Made by a program: the position numbers and the translations under genes. A DNA stretch of 64,000 bases from Montifringilla adamsi (Eukaryota; Chordata; Aves; Passeriformes; Passeridae), in assembly GCA_017590115.1 (NCBI GenBank), contig JAGGNK010015114.1, positions 2,177,307 through 2,241,306 of the forward strand, in the 5' to 3' direction. The notes beneath the pieces were generated by a model. The model saw only the letters and a program-made list of their open reading frames with translations. It was not told the DNA's origin and made no database searches. Below are positions 61,776 to 64,000 of the stretch, one piece after another (positions within the stretch are counted from its first letter, which is position 1; each line of letters begins with the position of its first letter).

Positions 61776-63659
61776 CTTTATGTTGTGTCCATTTAGAATT
61801 ATATATTTAAAGAATTCTTGGTTAGAATGTTACTATTAATACATTACCTAGTTCCAAACATCTAGAAATTACAACTAATTTTCAGGTCACCTCTTTTAAT
61901 ACACTAAAATGCTATTTTATGAGGCACAATTAAAAATCACCATGTCTGACAAATGTGCTAAATTTATAATCACAATCTTGTTATAATTAAAACAGAAATA
62001 TTGACATGAAAAACATATCAAACATTCTTAATAATCTCTAATTAGTCCATTTGCAGCAGCTTTTTACTGTTGTCTAGTAAAGCTTGCACTTCTGTTTAAA
62101 AATGAATTAATTTTGCAATGCATGCAATAAATTTGAAACTAGAAACCACACACCTATCAGGAACAAAATGTTCCTGTGAGTTAACAAAAGGTTACAGTGA
62201 GTGTAAAGCCTCAGGCTACTGCCACGCCACTTTTTCTGAGGCACTTTTGAAATGAGAGTCCTGCAGCTGCAGGCAGATGCTGCAGGAGCTCCTGGAACAC
62301 AAACGCCAGTGCAGGAAGTGACCTGAATGAGTGCTCAGAGACAGGGAGCTGGCACAAATAAGCCAGCTTGAAGAGCAAGCTGCGTCACTAATTATGGAAT
62401 TATGGTTTTGGTCAGTAATTATAGAATGCAAATTTTTGCTTTTAAGATTATTTCAGTTGCAAAGCCAGGAAGGCCTTAGCACTGTTACACCTTTCATCTG
62501 TTAATTGAGGTCATTCTGCTCCTGGACCTCTTTACTGCACATTCTCAGTGGCATGTTAATAGAGCTAAGTGAGCAATGCTGACAAGCTATCAGTCACCGG
62601 GCAATGTTGTCCAGGGGAATAGGGGATCCAGGTCTAGACTCACTATAATTAGGGCATTACAAATAGCCAAGACAATTAATGGATCATCCTGAAGATATTT
62701 GTTTTGGTGTCCAACAACCTGTTGAGTCACCAAAGCAGTTTTCTTATCACAGCAGTTTCCTGGTTCCATGAAGTCAGGTGTGCACTCGTGGATAACACTT
62801 GTTCGTGGGAGATGCGATGAATTTCTCTTCTACAACCTTATTCTATCATGTAAAGCTTCCAAGTGAAACCTTGACTACAATGTATTTCCCCATGGCCACT
62901 GATAAAATTATTTGAGGATCTCCAAGTAAAAAAAACTAATCAATTGAGGAGCAATTCAGTATGCTAAGCATGAGCAGCACAGATCAACTTAAAATACATT
63001 TATGATTCCTTCTGGAAGGAAATGGAGTTGTGATTGAAATTTTTTCATTCACTGTCCCGAGGGAATGAGTTAACCCTGTATGGGTGACCTATACTGCATA
63101 CAACAGACTCCAGGTTGCACACTGAGCAACCATATATCCATTTGGAAACTCAGATTAATTTTAAATGGGACTCTTACTTGGAGATGAAAACTTTCAGTGA
63201 AAATCTTATTAATTCATATACGCCTTTCCTGAGAATCCTCGTAACCAACACACAGGAACGTGATCCTAAGGGATTGGGACCCATGCCAGAGTGTTAATTT
63301 GCAAGTTGCAGCAAAGATAAAGCCAATCCATTTCTGGTCCACCTCTGCACACAGACCCTTTATACAACCCCCTTTTTTCCCTCTAGTAAGAAAAGTCTAA
63401 TTTAAGATAATTTGAGTATGTTTCCTACCTATAAGGAAAACATAAGTTCATTGCAACTTCCAATAATAAAAAAAGAAGACAGTCTTGAGCAACAGGAGAA
63501 GGAAACTCCCATAGTTTAACAGAATAGCAATGCTTTAAGAAGGGAAAACTTCACTGTGTACCTCAGACAGCACCATCCGTTCAGACCTACCTGTTCAACA
63601 AAAAGTTATTGAGCAGTCTAGACATTTGTCTGAGGCAGTAATTTGTTTTCCTACTCCAG
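61776..63659. other. AT-rich non-coding stretch
   Basis: About 1.9 kb with no recognisable repeat. Open frames of 60-71 codons have no domains. The T-rich tract TTTGTTTTCCTACTCCAG at its right end is the acceptor of the candidate exon that follows. Confidence 0.6.
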
Positions 63660-63790
63660 GAGACCTGCAGGAGTTCTTAAAGATTTTTATGGACATCTTG
63701 GTTCCTGTCACCCCTAGAAAATACATTTATCACTTTTTCTGTGCTGCTCTTCAGCTGCAACCTCAAATTTGCACAGCAACAAAGGAGACT
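63660..63790 (+). CDS. Candidate internal exon of an unidentified host gene (131 bp)
   Basis: A 131-bp segment has a strong-looking acceptor (TTTTCCTACTCCAG) and a near-consensus donor (ACT followed by GTAAGTAAG). In one frame it is open throughout: it reads DLQEFLKIFMDILVPVT, then RKYIYHFFCAALQLQPQ, then ICTATKET. It enters in phase 1 and leaves in phase 0. The peptide has an aromatic/hydrophobic stretch that could be a buried helix and no signal or motif that I can name. Its entry phase equals the exit phase of 48618-48713, so the two could splice directly, joined by a glycine codon, over an intron of about 15 kb. The product is unidentified. The alternative is a chance frame between two good splice-like words. 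Confidence 0.42.
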
Positions 63791-64000
63791 GTAAGTAAGA
63801 GCTCTGAAGGCCAACCTGAACAGTGAATTTCAGCACTCACAGGTGGGAAGAGCAGGGCATCCAAAACATCACCATAGCCATGGCACTCCAAAGTAAGAGG
63901 AATGGGAGCCCATGCAGCACTTCTTTCTCTCCCAGGGTCATATGAGTCCACTCTGGCTCAGCAGTGCCCTTGGTCACTGTGTTAGACCATCAAACCCAAA
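63791..64000. other. Presumed intron start / non-coding
   Basis: This follows the GTAAGTAAG donor of the candidate exon. The frame runs on for 11 codons before a stop, as expected for intron read-through. Nothing else is visible in the remaining 210 bp. Confidence 0.5.

Overview
This window is nuclear DNA from a bird, most likely a songbird (passerine). Three things point there: pieces of CR1 LINEs, the dominant avian LINE, including endonuclease and reverse-transcriptase fragments and a typical CR1 3' end; long terminal repeats (LTRs) that look like passerine ERVL and ERVK families as I remember them; and an old provirus whose primer-binding site resembles the tRNA-Trp site used by avian alpharetroviruses. 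Most of the window is AT-rich, gene-poor DNA with many short open frames on both strands and no operon-like layout. It reads as intergenic or large-intron sequence. No complete protein-coding gene, tRNA, rRNA or CRISPR array is recognisable.

Layout. 1-11 kb is unique AT-rich DNA, interrupted by a GC-rich minisatellite of about 21 units of 59 bp (2440-3680) and by a nearly identical 298-bp tandem duplication (5748-6355). 11-12.6 kb holds an (AAT)11 microsatellite, a CR1 3' end and a solo LTR with a perfect 5-bp target-site duplication. 12.6-30.5 kb is almost featureless apart from a hairpin cluster near 21.4 kb. 30.5-31.0 kb is a rearranged CR1 with an endonuclease piece and a reverse-transcriptase piece in different frames. 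33.1 kb has a 92-bp tandem duplication, 34.5 kb another CR1 fragment and 38.1-39.0 kb another LTR. 42.5-45.7 kb is a nest of endogenous-retrovirus parts: an ERVL-like 5' LTR with its leader, then a long LTR that was itself hit by a third LTR. 56-61.8 kb holds two copies of one LTR in opposite orientation and a degenerate minus-strand provirus (58077-61769) with both LTRs, a primer-binding site, a 20-bp tandem repeat, a GC-rich core and a nested LTR.

Host coding content. Two short plus-strand segments (48618-48713 and 63660-63790) have splice-like borders, stay open in one frame and have matching intron phase. They are the best candidates for exons of a host gene running left to right, but I do not recognise the product. 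Everything else that is open is explained by repeats or chance.

Limits. Repeat families are assigned from memory of consensus sequences, from terminal TG/CA, target-site duplications, polyadenylation signals and primer-binding sites, not from a database search. Borders without a target-site duplication are approximate.
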